Shown here piece after piece: positions 44,330-55,739 of a stretch of DNA of 64,000 nucleotides; the stretch's first letter is position 1, and each line of letters starts with the position of its first letter. Both the position numbers and the translations under genes were made by a program. The notes under the pieces are model-generated. The model made no database searches. It was not told where the DNA came from and saw nothing but the letters and a program-made list of their open reading frames with translations. Source of the stretch: Heterodera schachtii (lineage: Eukaryota; Nematoda; Chromadorea; Rhabditida; Heteroderidae); the NCBI GenBank assembly GCA_023374025.1, contig SIJG01000009.1:2347475-2411474 (forward strand), written 5' to 3'.

Positions 44330-46685
44330 TGAAACGGCCGGGACTCAGTTTTACCGTCAGCCGTTGTTTCGGACATTTCATCCGAAATGTCGGTCACCAA
44401 ATTCGCAGAGGGCGTCGAAATCGTCTTAGCCGTGGATGTAGTAGTCGTAGAAACCGTCGTCGTCGTCGTCGTCGTAGTGGTGGTGCCCTCCGGCAGCGGT
44501 GCCAAAACCGTCGAGCTTACAATGCCTTTGGTCACACGCGTTGCATTTTTTTTCAAAAATGTGGGAATCATAAAGTTCATGTTCGAGTGTTTCTCATCCT
44601 TTTTTCCAAGTTTGCAAAAATTGCACTGTTTCCCAACTTTTAAGCAATAATCATTTGACGGCAGACAGCCCCAAGCGTCGATCACACCACTCGCTGTAAC
44701 AAAATGAACAGCAATTAATTCAATAATTAATTAATTGAACAGCAATTAAACAATTAATTAAATTTTACCAAAGAAATTGATCAATAAATAAAATAATCTA
44801 TCCAAAAATCCATTGAAAAATTGGCACAATTTGTATACCAAAAATTCTAGTATAAAAAAAAATCATTCAAAATAATTGTTCTGAATGTTTATCAATTCAT
44901 ATATCATTAAAAATTCAAATAATTTATCTAACTTGATAAAATTTAGGATTAAAAATTTTAAAAAATATTTCTGAAATTTAAACGAATTTCCCATAACTAA
45001 TTTATAATAAAGTCATAGAATTTTTCATTGACTCTTTGTCACTCTGATCACTCATTGATCACGAATGTTACGCTGCCTTTTCACCATAAAACTATAAATT
45101 TTCGAAATTTCGATTTAAAATTGACTGATCACAGTTTAAAAAAGTGAATTTGCTTGTCTGAACTTTATTCTTTGAAGACTGGCTACCCTTACCAATCTTA
45201 CAGCTCGCCGCGAAGCAATACTGAGCGTCCGCCCCACAAAAGCCGATGTGGATCTGCCCGATTCCGTTTTCATGGAAAACTCCGATTTTGCACTCAAGCC
45301 CTATAAAAAGATGAACCGAGTTTCATAAGCCTTCTCGTCAGAAAGAAATGGTTAATTTCAAAAAAAAAAAAACAAAACGAAAAATTCTATTTTTTTTAAT
45401 TTTAAAAACATTTAAATTTTGTTTAAAATTAGAATTAAATTCTCATTCATTTTTTTTGTTGATATTTATTAACTATCGAATCTTTTCAATAAAATGTTAT
45501 CGGTAATATTTTTATGGAAATTTTCTTAGGAATATTGATTTATAATTGGGTCGTTGGCAACTCGTACAAAAGCTTATTTTGCAAAATAAAGCCTAAGCTT
45601 AAGCCTTGGCCAAGAACAAGCAAGCCTAAGCCTAGGCCCAAGAAGCCTAGGCCTAAGCTAAGCAATTGTACGAGTTGCCTTTGTACAACAGTGTACGAGT
45701 GCCTTTTGTACGGGTTGTCATAATTTGCGTTCCTAAATTTCTTACGGTTTTTCAACGCGTTTATGTCCGTCACGTTTTCCACAATTGGTGCCATTGGTGG
45801 CAAAACGAACTGTTGATTGCCCATTTCTTTGCCTTTCTCTCCAAATTGGCAATCACATGAAACGCCCGTTTTCTTGGTAATCCCTTCAGTCATCTCTTTG
45901 GCTTCATTGTCGCACGATGCTTTGTCATTGTTCTGCATACAGCCCCAAAGGGTGTAAATGACACTTTTGTCCGCTAGAAACAGCAAAAATTAATTAGTGC
46001 CGATTTATAGGTATTTTCATTGTTAGTGTCAGTTCAAATGTGTTTTCTTCAACATAATTAATTAGTACAATTCAAACGTATCTCTTAAACCTCATTAGTG
46101 TCAGTTCAAATCGATTTTCTTAAACTTAATTCGTTAAAGTATTGTATTTTCTTCAATTTTAATTTAGTGTTAATTCAATTCTTTTTTCTTAATTAATTTG
46201 TGTAAATTCAAATCTGTTTTTTCAATTTAATAGTGCCATTTAAAATGAATTTCTTAAACTTAATAAGTGCCAATTAAAATGTATTTTCTTCAACTTCATT
46301 AGTTCAAATAAAGATATTTCTTCAACTTCATTAGTGTCAATTAAAATGAATTTCTTAAACTTAATTTAGTACCAATTCAAATCTGTTTTCTTAATTAATT
46401 AGTGGCAATTTTTTTAATTTGGCTGTGTTTCAAACGTTTTGCCAAGGACTCTGGCTGACCTTTGCGACAGGTGACGGCAATGCAATATTCGTCGGAAGCA
46501 TTTGGGCATGGTCCAGGTGAGGTGACTTCTTCCAAATAGGTGGCACGACCCAATTTGCATTGGATGGCTTTGAAATTAATGTTTTAATTAAAAAAACAAA
46601 AATAAAAAATACCTGAGCCAAACACCGGGAAAAACAGCATGAAACAGATGGAGGAAGAAGCGAAGAAAAACGAAAAACAATTCAT
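44326..46685 (-). CDS. Secreted protein with two 8-Cys modules and Thr-rich tail
   Basis: Five exons: 46685-46613, 46567-46460, 45973-45746, 45300-45193 and 44693-44326, totalling 885 nt (294 aa). All internal junctions are phase 1. Exon 1 encodes a signal peptide (MNCFSFFFASSSICFMLFFP). Exons 2-3 and 4-5 encode two homologous modules: each first exon is exactly 108 nt (AIQCKLGRATYLEEV / LECKIGVFHENGIG) and each second exon begins ahead of a WGC motif (YTLWGCMQNND / DAWGCLPSNDYC). Each module has eight Cys, and C-x-C or CxxC precedes a NxxFxxP end. The last exon adds a poly-Thr/Ser mucin-like stretch. This resembles Ly6/uPAR-like or nematode ET-type extracellular modules; the family is tentative. 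Exon-pair duplication is the likely origin. The partial copy D1 is at 32,709-32,900. Confidence 0.7.
45556..45685. repeat. Inverted-repeat element with CCTAGGC repeats
   Basis: Ends GGCAACTCGTACAAAAGC and GCAATTGTACGAGTTGCC enclose AAGCCTAGGCC-type repeats. It lies in the intron between modules 1 and 2 of the two-module gene. No target duplication seen. Confidence 0.6.
46000..46400. repeat. Irregular ~35-45-bp tandem repeats
   Basis: About eight diverged copies of AGTGTCAATTCAAAT followed by TTTTCTTAAACTTAATT, in intron 2 of the two-module gene. Confidence 0.7.
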
Positions 46686-46935
46686 TGAATTTTTTTGTTT
46701 GAATTAAATAATAATGGAAGAGTAATAAAAATAAATAAAATGAAAATAAATTTTGGTTTTGGAGGTGGCAAATAATTTGGCATGAATCATCTCCACAAAA
46801 AATGCATTTTCCCAAACCAATATCTAATTCGTAAATTTATACAAAATGGATTTGGACTGTTATTTGATGAGATGATTCATTGAGGGAAAAGCAATCAAAA
46901 AAATAAAACAAAAATAAATGCAAGAATGCAAAATT

Positions 46936-46953
46936 AGAGAGTGAGAGAGAGAA

Positions 46954-47002
<49 letters not shown>

Positions 47003-47040
47003 GAGAGAGAGGGAGAGAGAGAGAGAGAGAGAGAGTGAAA
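46936..47040. repeat. GA microsatellite
   Basis: Nearly pure AGAGAG tract upstream of C2. A similar GA-rich region at 49,905-50,190 has matching flanks (AGTGGAAG(G)AGTTAAG), which suggests recombination between the two. Confidence 0.9.
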
Positions 47041-47057
47041 GTGGAAGAGTTAAGAGA

Positions 47058-47236
47058 TAGAGATGCGCCGTGAATCACGGTCACGGTTACCGTGAATTTC
47101 ACGGGTTTTTTGGATCACGGTCACGGTCACGATTCACGGTACCAATTCACGGTCACGGTCACGATTCACGGGGTTAATTCACGGTCACGGTCAAGTTTCA
47201 CGGTTAACGGGTTTTTTCAGTCACGGCGCATCTCTA
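47058..47236. repeat. hAT-like MITE, TSD TTAAGAGA
   Basis: Ends TAGAGATGCGCCGTGAATCA and the inverse ending CACGGCGCATCTCTA, with exact 8-bp duplications TTAAGAGA (47,050-47,057 and 47,237-47,244). Filled with TCACGGTCACGG repeats. A short relative of 56,573-57,734. Confidence 0.9.
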
Positions 47237-47727
47237 TTAAGAGAGAGAGTTGAAATACAATAATAAATTTTTTTCGAGAATTATACGGACAAAATGCTGT
47301 TTTTAACTGTGCCAAACTAGATCCCGGTGAGAGATGGGATCCCGCGCAAGATTTTGCGAGATCCCAGTCTCGCACATTTCTTGCAAAATGCGGGACTTTA
47401 ATCCGATGACAAAAGTGGCTCAAACTTTTTCAAAAATTTGTCCTTTCGTTGGCTTATGGCACCACAATACCATCAAAACATTGAAAAAATGTTTTATAAA
47501 TCAGATAAACATCTCAATGTGGGCTGTCATTCATTCATTGATATGCAAAAAAACATTCAGAATTTCACCCATTAGAATTTGTGTGCATAAATTTGCTTTT
47601 GCATTGCCATAAAATAAATGTCCAAATGAATAAATTTATTAAACAATCGGACAAATATAATCATTATTGCTTTATTTATTTCAAAAGTAACAATTAGTAT
47701 ATAATTTTTGAATTTGTCATCTTCCAC

Positions 47728-49898
47728 ATGGCCATTTTTCATTTGCATTCTTTTTTGCATGGCCACACAATTGAAAAGGAAAAATGCAAACGATCAAACA
47801 CCGACAAACGCAACTTACGGTCACAAATTTTAAAAATATATTATAATTATTTTAATAATTAAAACTCCAGGCATTTATAGGGGTGCTTGGTGCACCAAAC
47901 CAAGTCATAAAGCAAAAACATCGAGTTAAAAATAATAATTTTTATGATGAGAGGATAGGGACGGGATCACTCCGATAAATAATTTGCTAAATTTTATTAA
48001 ATACCCCAAACAATTTAATGCTTGATGTTGGCAATTGTGCCGTCCCCTCGATGGCACTCCGTTCCATGAGCAGTGCCTGATGTCGGCCGTGGTCAAACTG
48101 AAGATTTCGTGCCGCGCCATTTGCGCCCGCCATGGCTTAAATCGACACTTTTTGACGATAATGAATGGAGTGAAAAAAATGGCGCAAAAATGGACAGTGT
48201 TATGCCTATGCATGTTAAAGGGGAAAAGCGAGCAACCGAATGGCACCGGGGAAGATTACTGTGCGTGTACGGTAGGCATTTTAGTGCCTAAGCATCCTAA
48301 TAATACCTAGTTCGGGGGAAGATTACTGTGCGTGTACGTAAGGCATTTTACCTAAGACGAACTTCAGCATTAATATGCTTCGGTATACAGGCGAAAGATA
48401 TAAACAATTTTTAGTACAACGGTCAAGTCCGAACGAGAAATTTGGCATTATTTTTGGCACATTCAATCACAGCCGGCCGATTTGTTTGCGGGATTTGCAA
48501 AAATTGCATTTGTAAAAAAACAATTTTTTTTTAGTTTTATTTAATTTTTATTTATTTTGTTGCAGATGCCAAGATGCGGAAACAAATATTATGACTATGT
48601 TAAGCATTGTGCCATGGTCAGTAAAGCATGACTACTTTTTTCGATTAATAAAAAGGAATATTAAAAAAATTATAATTTAATTTGGCCTTTTTTGCCTACA
48701 TCGTATCCACATTTTCAAAATAAAATTGCTCACTTTTCCATTTTAAGGTTCATTTCTATGATAATAAACCCGACAAAAAGCCGAAAGTGCACTCAGAAAA
48801 AGCTGAACGTAATGCCAAAAAAAAATCAATATTTTTTGTTTAAATTCTTTTTATATTTTCGGCATTCTCGGCCTTATTGACGGATGCATCACCGGGGCAA
48901 GCAGAAATTGTACGGCAAAAGTTAAAATTGATTACTTAGAAGTGGATGGTCAATTCAATTGTAGAGGCGCCAAAATAAAAGTTTTTGAGGGCACGTAAGT
49001 CGTTGAAACATTGAATTTTTAATTAACTACTAGCGCAGATACTGGCACTCTCAATTTTTGTGTTTCTTCCTACACTATACTATATTCTCTTTCTCTATGT
49101 CTCTATCGCTTTCTCTTTCTTCTGTCTCTCTGTCTGCCCATCTTCCTTCCTCTCTCTCTTTCACCTCTCTCTCTCTCTGTTTTCTCTCTCTCCTTTTCCT
49201 CTCCATTTCTCTCTGTCTCAATGTCTTACTCTCCTATTTCTTCTCTCTCTCTCTCTCTCTCTTTTCTCTCTCTATCTCTTTTTTCTCTCTCTCTCCCTCT
49301 CTTTCTCTCTCTCTCCCTCTCTTTCTCTCTCCATTTAGTAAAATCTTTTTCTTTTTTTTATTTACAGTATACAAATCAACAAACATGAGGAAGAGTACGG
49401 TCTGAGTGGCGCTTCGCCGTTCACTTTTGCGGTTGAGTTCAAAACCGAATCTGCTGGAATCTGATGCAATCCCACACTCCAATCCTTTTCGAGTACATAA
49501 ATTTGACTTTGAGTGGCGAGTGAGTGGATAAAATTTGGGATTAAAAAAATGCCATTTCTTTAATTGACAGTTGTGGCAAAGCAAGATTCGAATTACCGTA
49601 CCTATTCGCATATAAGGTAATATTTAATTAATAAATGTTGGTTGGGACGTTTAACAATTAAGTCAAAGAAATTTCATTAATCCCCCAACGTACCTGAATT
49701 TTGAAATTAAAAAAATTACAAAAGCTAAGTTCATGACAAAAATAGAATTTTTTTTTTCTAAAAACATTTAGCAATCTATATTCCATGAAAATTCACTTTC
49801 AATTAGGTTTTTTGAATGTTCCAATTTTTTTAAAATCATTTAAATAATTTTTGAATTTTACTCTTATTGTCAAGGGCCGTGTGCAAGAGTTGCGCGGT

Positions 49899-49904
<6 letters not shown>
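47728..49904 (+). pseudogene. Family C copy C2, frameshifted and truncated
   Basis: Matches C1 exon by exon: signal-peptide exon at 47,728, Cys exon at about 48,035-48,278, then small exons at about 48,413, 48,566, 48,749, 48,867, 49,370, 49,571 and 49,875. The signal-peptide exon has lost bases (MAIFHLHSFLHG in place of MAIFAFVILLAM), the Cys exon shifts frame after VVKLK, and the later CW exon has a 1-nt deletion. The last exon is cut after about 30 nt by a GA microsatellite. Confidence 0.85.
49080..49340. repeat. TC-rich microsatellite in C2 intron
   Basis: Same intron position as the tracts in C1 and C3, expanded independently. Confidence 0.85.
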
Positions 49905-49943
<39 letters not shown>

Positions 49944-50190
49944 GAGAGAGAGAGAGAAAAGAAATATAGAAAAAATAGAGGAGGGGAAAAGAGAATAGAT
50001 ATAGAGAGAGAGAGAGATAGATGAGAAAGAAAGAGAGGTGAGGGAAAGAGAAGAGATATAGAGAGAGAAATAAGAGAGAGAGAGAGAGGGAAAGAGGAGA
50101 GATTGAGAGAGGGAAAGAGGAGAACGAGATGCGAGGGAAAGAGGAGAGATTGAGAGAGAGAAAAGAGAGAGAGATAAGAGAGTTAGTAAG
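49905..50190. repeat. GA-rich microsatellite at duplication junction
   Basis: Imperfect GAGAGA tract. Its left edge is family C last-exon sequence (GTATTCAG) and its right edge is sequence normally upstream of a family C gene, so it marks the join between unit 2 and the third unit. Confidence 0.9.
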
Positions 50191-50654
50191 TGGAAGGAGT
50201 TAAGGGAGAGTTGAAATATAAGAATAAATTTTTTGAATGTTCAGGATAAAGTCTACGAAATGAAGCATCAAATCCCTTTATCCAAAAATGAAGTGCCCAG
50301 ACTAGACCCCGATGCGAGATGGGATCCCGCGCGGGATTTTGCGGGATCCCAGTCTCGCAAAAATGCGGGATTTTACGCCGCTAATAAAATTGAAATTTGT
50401 CTTTTCGTTAGCTTCTGGCACCACCATATCCTCTGAACATTAAAAAATGTTTTATAAAATCAGATAAGCTCACAACTATTTGCGGCTTTGTCATTGATAT
50501 GCAAAAAACATCAGCTGAACTTAACCCATTAGAATTTGTGTGCACAAATTTGCTTTTGCATTGCCATAAAATAAATGTCCAAATGAATAAATTATTTGCC
50601 TATGTTTTCCAAAAGAAACGAATAAATAAATTATTAATTTCTTTATGTTTATAT

Positions 50655-50834
50655 TAGAGTGCCACGGGACCGGGACCTGGTAGCGGACAACTGAGTACAA
50701 CTGAGTACCAAGGTCCCGGTTTTGACCGGGAGCGGGACTAGTCCCGGTTTTCCCTGCCAAAAATTCCCGGGTTTTCAAACCGAAAAGGTCCCGGTCCCGG
50801 GTTTGCCCAAAATTCCCGGTCCCGTGGCACTCTA
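50655..50834. repeat. hAT-like MITE, TSD GTTTATAT, empty site in paralogue
   Basis: Ends TAGAGTGCCACGGGACCGGG and its reverse complement, with exact 8-bp duplications GTTTATAT (50,647-50,654 and 50,835-50,842). The same place upstream of C1 has a single GTTTATAT (33,235-33,242), the empty site. Confidence 0.92.
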
Positions 50835-50877
50835 GTTTATATTTTAAGAATATTCTATTAATTTTGTCATCTTCCGC

Positions 50878-52511
50878 ATGGCCATTTTTGCATTTGCCAT
50901 TCTTTTTGCCATAGCTACACAATTGAAAAAGCAAAACGCAAACGATCAAACACCGACAAACGCAACTTACGGTCCACAAATTAAAAAAATATTATAATTA
51001 TTTCTAATTAATTAAAAAAGTCGGGAGAAGAGTACAGTACCGTAGGTATAAAAAGTCGCTAAATAAACCATTTTTAGTACAACGGTCAGGTGCAGAAGGA
51101 AAAATTTGGCATTGTTTTCGGCACATTCAATCGCAGTCAGCCGATTTGTTTACGGGATTTGCAAAAAATTGCATTTGTCAAAAACAATTTTTTTTTTGTT
51201 TTATTTAATTTATTTTGTTGCAGATGCCAAGCTGCGGAAACAAATATTATGACTATGTGAAGCATTGTGCCATAGTCAGTCATTGATTTCGTATTCAAAA
51301 AAAATGCTAATTGTTCCATTTTAAGGTTCATTTCTATGATAATAAACCCGACAAAAAGCCCAAAATATACGAACCAAAAACGAAACGTAATGCCAAAAAA
51401 CGAATCAATTTTTTGAATTTAATTTGTTTGTTTTTTTACATTTTCGGCATTCTTGCCCTTATTGACGGATGCTTCACGGGGGCAAGCAAAAACTGTACGG
51501 CAAAAGTGAAAATTCATTACTTAGAAACGGATAATCAATTCAATTGTAGAGGCGCCAAAATAAAAGTTTTTGAGGACACGTAAGTCGTTGAAATATTCAA
51601 TTTTAATAAATAAAATTTTCTTTGTCCAATATATTTCTTTTTATCTATGTCTCTATCTCTTTCTTTCTGTCTGTCTGTCTGCCCACCCTCCTTACTCAAT
51701 CTCTTTCACCTCTCTTTTTTTTTCTTTTCTTTCTCTCTTTTATCTCTTTGTATCTCTCCTCTTTCCCTCTCTTCTCTCTCTCTCTTTCTTTCTTTTCTCT
51801 CTCTATATATTTTTTTCTCTCTCTCTCCCTCTCTTTCTCTTTTTTCTCTCTCCATTTATCTCTGTCTCAATGTCTTACTCTCTCTCTCTCTTTCTTCTCT
51901 CTCTCTCTCTCTCTCTCCTTGTTTCGCTTCTTTTTCTATCGCATTCGCCAATCTTATACTCTCTCGTTTCCCTCTCTCCTCCATACTTAGTATCAATTAA
52001 CCAATTAAACGGCTAATTAATAACAGATTTTGTCCATAATATTCGTTGTATGTGTAAAATCTTTTTTAAATTTACAGTATACAAATCAACAAACATGAAG
52101 AAGAGTACGGTATGAGTGGCGCTTCGCCGTTCACTTTTGTTATGGAGTTCAAAAACCGAATCTGCTGGAATCTGATGCAATCCCACACTCCACCCAGTTT
52201 CAATTACATAAAGTTGACTTTGAGTGGCGAGTGAGTCTAGCAATTAAAAAAATTCTTTTCAATAATTTTACTCTCATTGTCAAGGGCCGTGTGCAGAGTT
52301 GCGCGGTGTTCAGTTGGATTTGAAAAATCGCAAAGTTACCCACTGGCACAATCCATTTAAGCAAATTGACGGCTATGAACCCGAACGAAAGAAAGAATCT
52401 AATTATCAATGGCAATCGACAGATTTGGATATGATCGATGAATATGGACACCAGAAAATTCTTTCGTATATTGAGAAGGAGGCGAGAATGAATGAGAGTG
52501 ATTATGACTAA
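50878..52511 (+). pseudogene. Family C copy C3, exons lost
   Basis: The signal-peptide exon (50,878-50,971, MAIFAFAILFAIATQLKKQN) is open. The large Cys exon is missing: intron sequence joins directly to the next intron at about 51,000. Exons at 51,078, about 51,223, 51,326, 51,440 and 52,079 match C1. The short exon before the last is gone, and the last exon (52,285) has a 1-nt deletion near its start (GTGCAGAGTTG for GTGCAAGAGTTG). Confidence 0.85.
51640..51980. repeat. TC-rich microsatellite in C3 intron
   Basis: Long imperfect TCTCTTTC tract at the same intron position as in C1 and C2. Confidence 0.85.
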
Positions 52512-53123
52512 TTTCATTGGCTGTCGTGAATTGTTTATTTAAAATTTTATTTTCATTTTCGAATATTATACGGACAAAATGCCGTTTTTAGTAGTTTTTT
52601 AATTGTACACTGACTGAAATTGGATATGCATTTAAATGAGAAAATCTGATGCAAATTGGGCCAAAATTTTCTAAAAATTTGTCGTTTCATAAGAAAATAA
52701 ATAAAAAACGGAGATGAATTTTTTGTTAATAATTTTCAAAACAAAGCCAAAATAGTTTTTTTTTAAAGTTTTTGATGCTACTTAAAAACAAAAACCAAGA
52801 AAATAAGTGCTCAAAACTTAAAAATCGTTTCCTTAATGATAATTGCGCAAAATGTATGAGGGAAATTTCAATATAATATAATCATCCAAATTCATCCAAT
52901 GTATTATCCTTGAAATGGAATCTCCAAAATTTTATTGTGCCGTCGGGGGACCCACGCATTTCGGCGCTCGCGTTTCGGCGCCAAGCAAGAATTTTAAAAT
53001 TCAGATATTTGGGTAAAAATTACAAAAAATTATAAAAATTCAAAACTTAGCAATAATCAAAAAGTAGCTTTTTATCAATAAATATAAAAAAAAACAATAA
53101 ATAGGTAACAAAAAAAACAATTT
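52512..53123. other. Intergenic
   Basis: AT-rich. A short CGCATTTCGGCGC/GTTTCGGCGCC block (52,955-52,985) resembles MITE ends but no element could be delimited. Confidence 0.5.
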
Positions 53124-53600
53124 TCAAAGGTTCATTTGGTAATTGTGGGAAATGCCTCGAAGAAACTCCAAAATTATGTGAAATTGATTGGGCTGGAGAT
53201 TGGGTGGAAGATAATCATGATCATTCAACACATTCAACGGAAAGTAGTTCCGGACCATATTCAGAATTGGTCTATCTGCTGCCAAATATTTGCCTCGCTT
53301 TTTCTCAAGTGACAATCCAGCGATCGCAGAATTGTATTTGTGGTCGGAGATTTTCTGTTCACGTCGAAGAAAATCAATGAAATGCCACAACGATGGATGA
53401 AGATAATTGAACGCGCCCTTCAAACGGTGGTGCTCCGCTTCTGCGTTGTTGTTCGTCCTCACATCTTTATCCAATGTCCGTTGGTAGACGTTCCACTGTT
53501 CCGGACGGAACAACGGTTGCGACCATGTGCCATTGAGACGAGGACGCTCACCAACATAATTGTCCAAAAGTGGTAGGCAGTTGAAAACCGAAAACTCCAT
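53124..53600 (-). pseudogene. MULE transposase C-terminal fragment
   Basis: A 158-codon minus-strand frame. It contains FRPEQWNVYQRTLDKDVRTN, NNAEAEHHRLKGAF, PSLWHFIDFLRREQ and a GKYLAADRPI tail. The pattern W-N-v...R-T-N-N-x-x-E-x-x-H with the following helix is typical of the C-terminal part of MULE transposases found in animal genomes. The catalytic domain upstream is missing, so it is a remnant. The hAT element inserted 13 bp from its left end. Confidence 0.7.
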
Positions 53601-53620
53601 AATAACGCATAATTCAGTAC

Positions 53621-55720
53621 TAAGGTGGAAAAAACCTAAAATAAGTTTAGTTTCCTACATTTTGTGTCTGACCCAAAAAAATTATAGTTTCCTATAATGA
53701 AAATGTAGGAAACTACAATTCATTATGCCAGAAAAGCTCATAAATTTAAATTTTGCTTACTTTTGCTTACTTTTTCTTCTTCATTATTTAATTTAGAACA
53801 ACAAAACATTTATGTAAAGTCATTTAACTGTTTTAAAATTACTTTTTAATGGATTCTGACGAAAATTCACCAATTATTATCAACTTGGATAGCTACTGCA
53901 GGACTCCGCTAACGAGTCAGGAAAACAAAACTTATGAAAGGGCTGTGAGTTTACTTTTAAATTTTTATTGTTTTTAAATATAAGTAAGACTTTAAGCGGA
54001 AAATCAACATTAAAGAAAAACAGTGGTCCAGGAAACCCATGAAAACCGTAAGCAAATATTCGTGTGCTTTTGAAGAACTGCTTGAAGATGGAAAAACAAG
54101 CGAGTTCCTCGTTTGCAAAATATGTGAACGATCATTTCAGAAGAAATGTTGGCGCTCAATTTCGTAAACCAATGTTTTATTAATTTTTTTATCAAAAATG
54201 TTTTCAGGGGTCATTACCAATGGCATTTCGGAGGCATTGACGTTGACAAGCTGAAGTCCGACTACAAATACCAAATTACTTGTGCGGCATTGAAGGGCAA
54301 CCCATTTCGTTTTTTCGAGTCGGAAGAATTCCATCAAATCATTACAGCTTATGGTCAGCTGTGGTACGTTATAAATATTTAAATACATTTTTAATTAAAA
54401 TTGTGCCGGGCGTTTCACGAAGGAATAGACAAAATTAAAGAAGCAGTGGCAAGGCACGGAGATGACTCGTTGAAAGCTGATCTTGCCGCACTTTCGGTCT
54501 TCAAAGAAGACTTTGAAGCATATACTGGGATTTTTGAGGCTTTTTCATTGGCAGCCGCGAAATTGGAGGAAATATATTCAAAATTGAAGGAAAATGTTTA
54601 ATTTAAGTTAAATATTTTTAAGGTAGCCAAAAGCCCTACCATCAATTTGGTTCTCCCTGTGTTAGCCAAACTTGAACTTCATATTCAACGGTGCAGCGAC
54701 GACCAAGGGGAGGAACATTCTCTTCAGCGAGCATTGGCACGCTCAGCTCTCTCCTGCTTGTCTCGAAAAATCGAGCGGTCTGTGAATCGGAAGATTGTGT
54801 GTGCCGCTGCCTACTTGGACCCAAATATATTGCGAAAAATGGAGTCAATTTCGAAGAAAGTTCCAAGATGGTCACTCAATGAAGTAAATAAATTTTTGTT
54901 TTTGTATTTCGTTTTGAAGTGTAAGGGTTCTGTTCGGCATTTGGTTACTCAACTCGAGTTGTGGGACAGAAGATGTACAGGTGGTGGATCGGCGACAGAA
55001 ATTATTCTTGAAAATGATGTCTTTGCGGAATTTGCCTCATCCCCACCCGTGTCGAGCCTCGAGAATGAAATGCGACTTTACGAGACTATGCCATGTACTG
55101 AAATCGTCGATTTGCTGGAATTTTGGCGTGAACAAAAGGTGACAACGTGATAAGCATACATAAAATACCCAAAATTCCATTTTAAGTTGATGCCAAATTT
55201 GAAACGTCTTGCACTAAAAATTTTGTGCATCCCGGCCAGCTCGGCGCATGCGGAGAGGGCGTTTTCTCATCTCAGGCGACTGAAGACGGACTTTACGCGA
55301 TGCAACATGGCAGAAGAGACAACTTCGGCGATCATTTGCTGCGGATCTTTGAACCATTTGAAAGCTTTTGATGATACTGATCATATTATTACTTAAATTA
55401 CACAAAATTCATTTTTATTTATTCAATTTTGCTTTTTATTAGTCTGATAAAATTATTTGAAGAACTATGCTTATGAAGTCAGTTGTTAGAACGTTTTTAT
55501 AAGGTGAAAACTCAAAGAAAAAAGTACTAGAAATGCTTGATTTTACCAAAATTTTAAATTTTTGGACTTTTCTGGCGTAATGTTTTTTAGTTTCCTACAT
55601 TCTGATGCAGGAAAATATAGTTCATTTTTTAATTTAGTTCCCTACAATTTACCTATTCTCTATTTCGCTTCTCTGCCGCATTGTAGGAAACTAAACTTAT
55701 TTTAGGTTTTTTCCACCTTA
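53621..55720. mobile_element. hAT transposon, 39-bp TIRs, TSD TTCAGTAC
   Basis: The element is 2100 bp. Its terminal inverted repeats match perfectly for 39 bp, starting TAAGGTGGAAAAAACCTAAA. Exact 8-bp target duplications TTCAGTAC flank it (53,613-53,620 and 55,721-55,728). Subterminal TAGTTTCCTACA words recur several times at both ends, likely transposase-binding sites. It encodes an internally deleted hAT transposase. The perfect ends point to recent movement, probably powered in trans. Confidence 0.93.
53849..55396 (+). pseudogene. hAT transposase, internally deleted
   Basis: N-terminal exons 53849-53944 (MDSDENSPIIINLDSY), 53997-54163 and 54208-54363 encode a BED-type zinc finger: CKICERSFQ supplies CxxC and SGHYQWH supplies H-x4-H. 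Then comes a gap: no acceptor precedes the next open segment (54,401-54,601, CRAFHEGIDKIKEAV). Further exons from about 54,625 carry the region before the C-terminus (VLPVLAKLELHIQRC, AAAYLDPNI). The last exon (about 55,187-55,396) is the hATC dimerisation domain (LALKILCIPASSAHAERAFS). The stretch where the first catalytic Asp residues of hAT enzymes should lie appears deleted between about 54,365 and 54,400. The protein is therefore probably inactive as a transposase, although the DNA- and dimer-binding parts remain open. Confidence 0.8.
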
Positions 55721-55739
55721 TTCAGTACAGTGCATGTAC

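Larger units (their letters stand above)
37378..50190. repeat. Large direct duplication, unit 2
   Basis: Second copy of 21,780-36,110 with the same gene order. It keeps the intact BTB-BACK-MATH gene and intact two-module gene but a broken family C gene (C2), cut off in its last exon by a GA microsatellite at 49,905. A partial third unit follows from about 50,190. Confidence 0.85.

Noticed and set aside
44326..44685. Plus-strand ORFs opposite the poly-Thr exon (VVVVVVV and RRNRRRRRRR)
   Set aside because: Antisense shadows of the ACN-rich Thr/Ser tail of the two-module gene.
45540..45745. Extension of the 8-Cys exon into a LGLGFLGLGLGLLVLG stretch
   Set aside because: A strong phase-1 donor (C|GTAAGA) at 45,745 ends the exon before this repeat-derived stretch and joins module 2 in frame.
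49058..52016. Leu/Ser/Phe-rich membrane-like ORFs at 34,600-34,900, 49,058-49,405 and 51,570-52,016
   Set aside because: They translate TC microsatellites within introns of family C genes.
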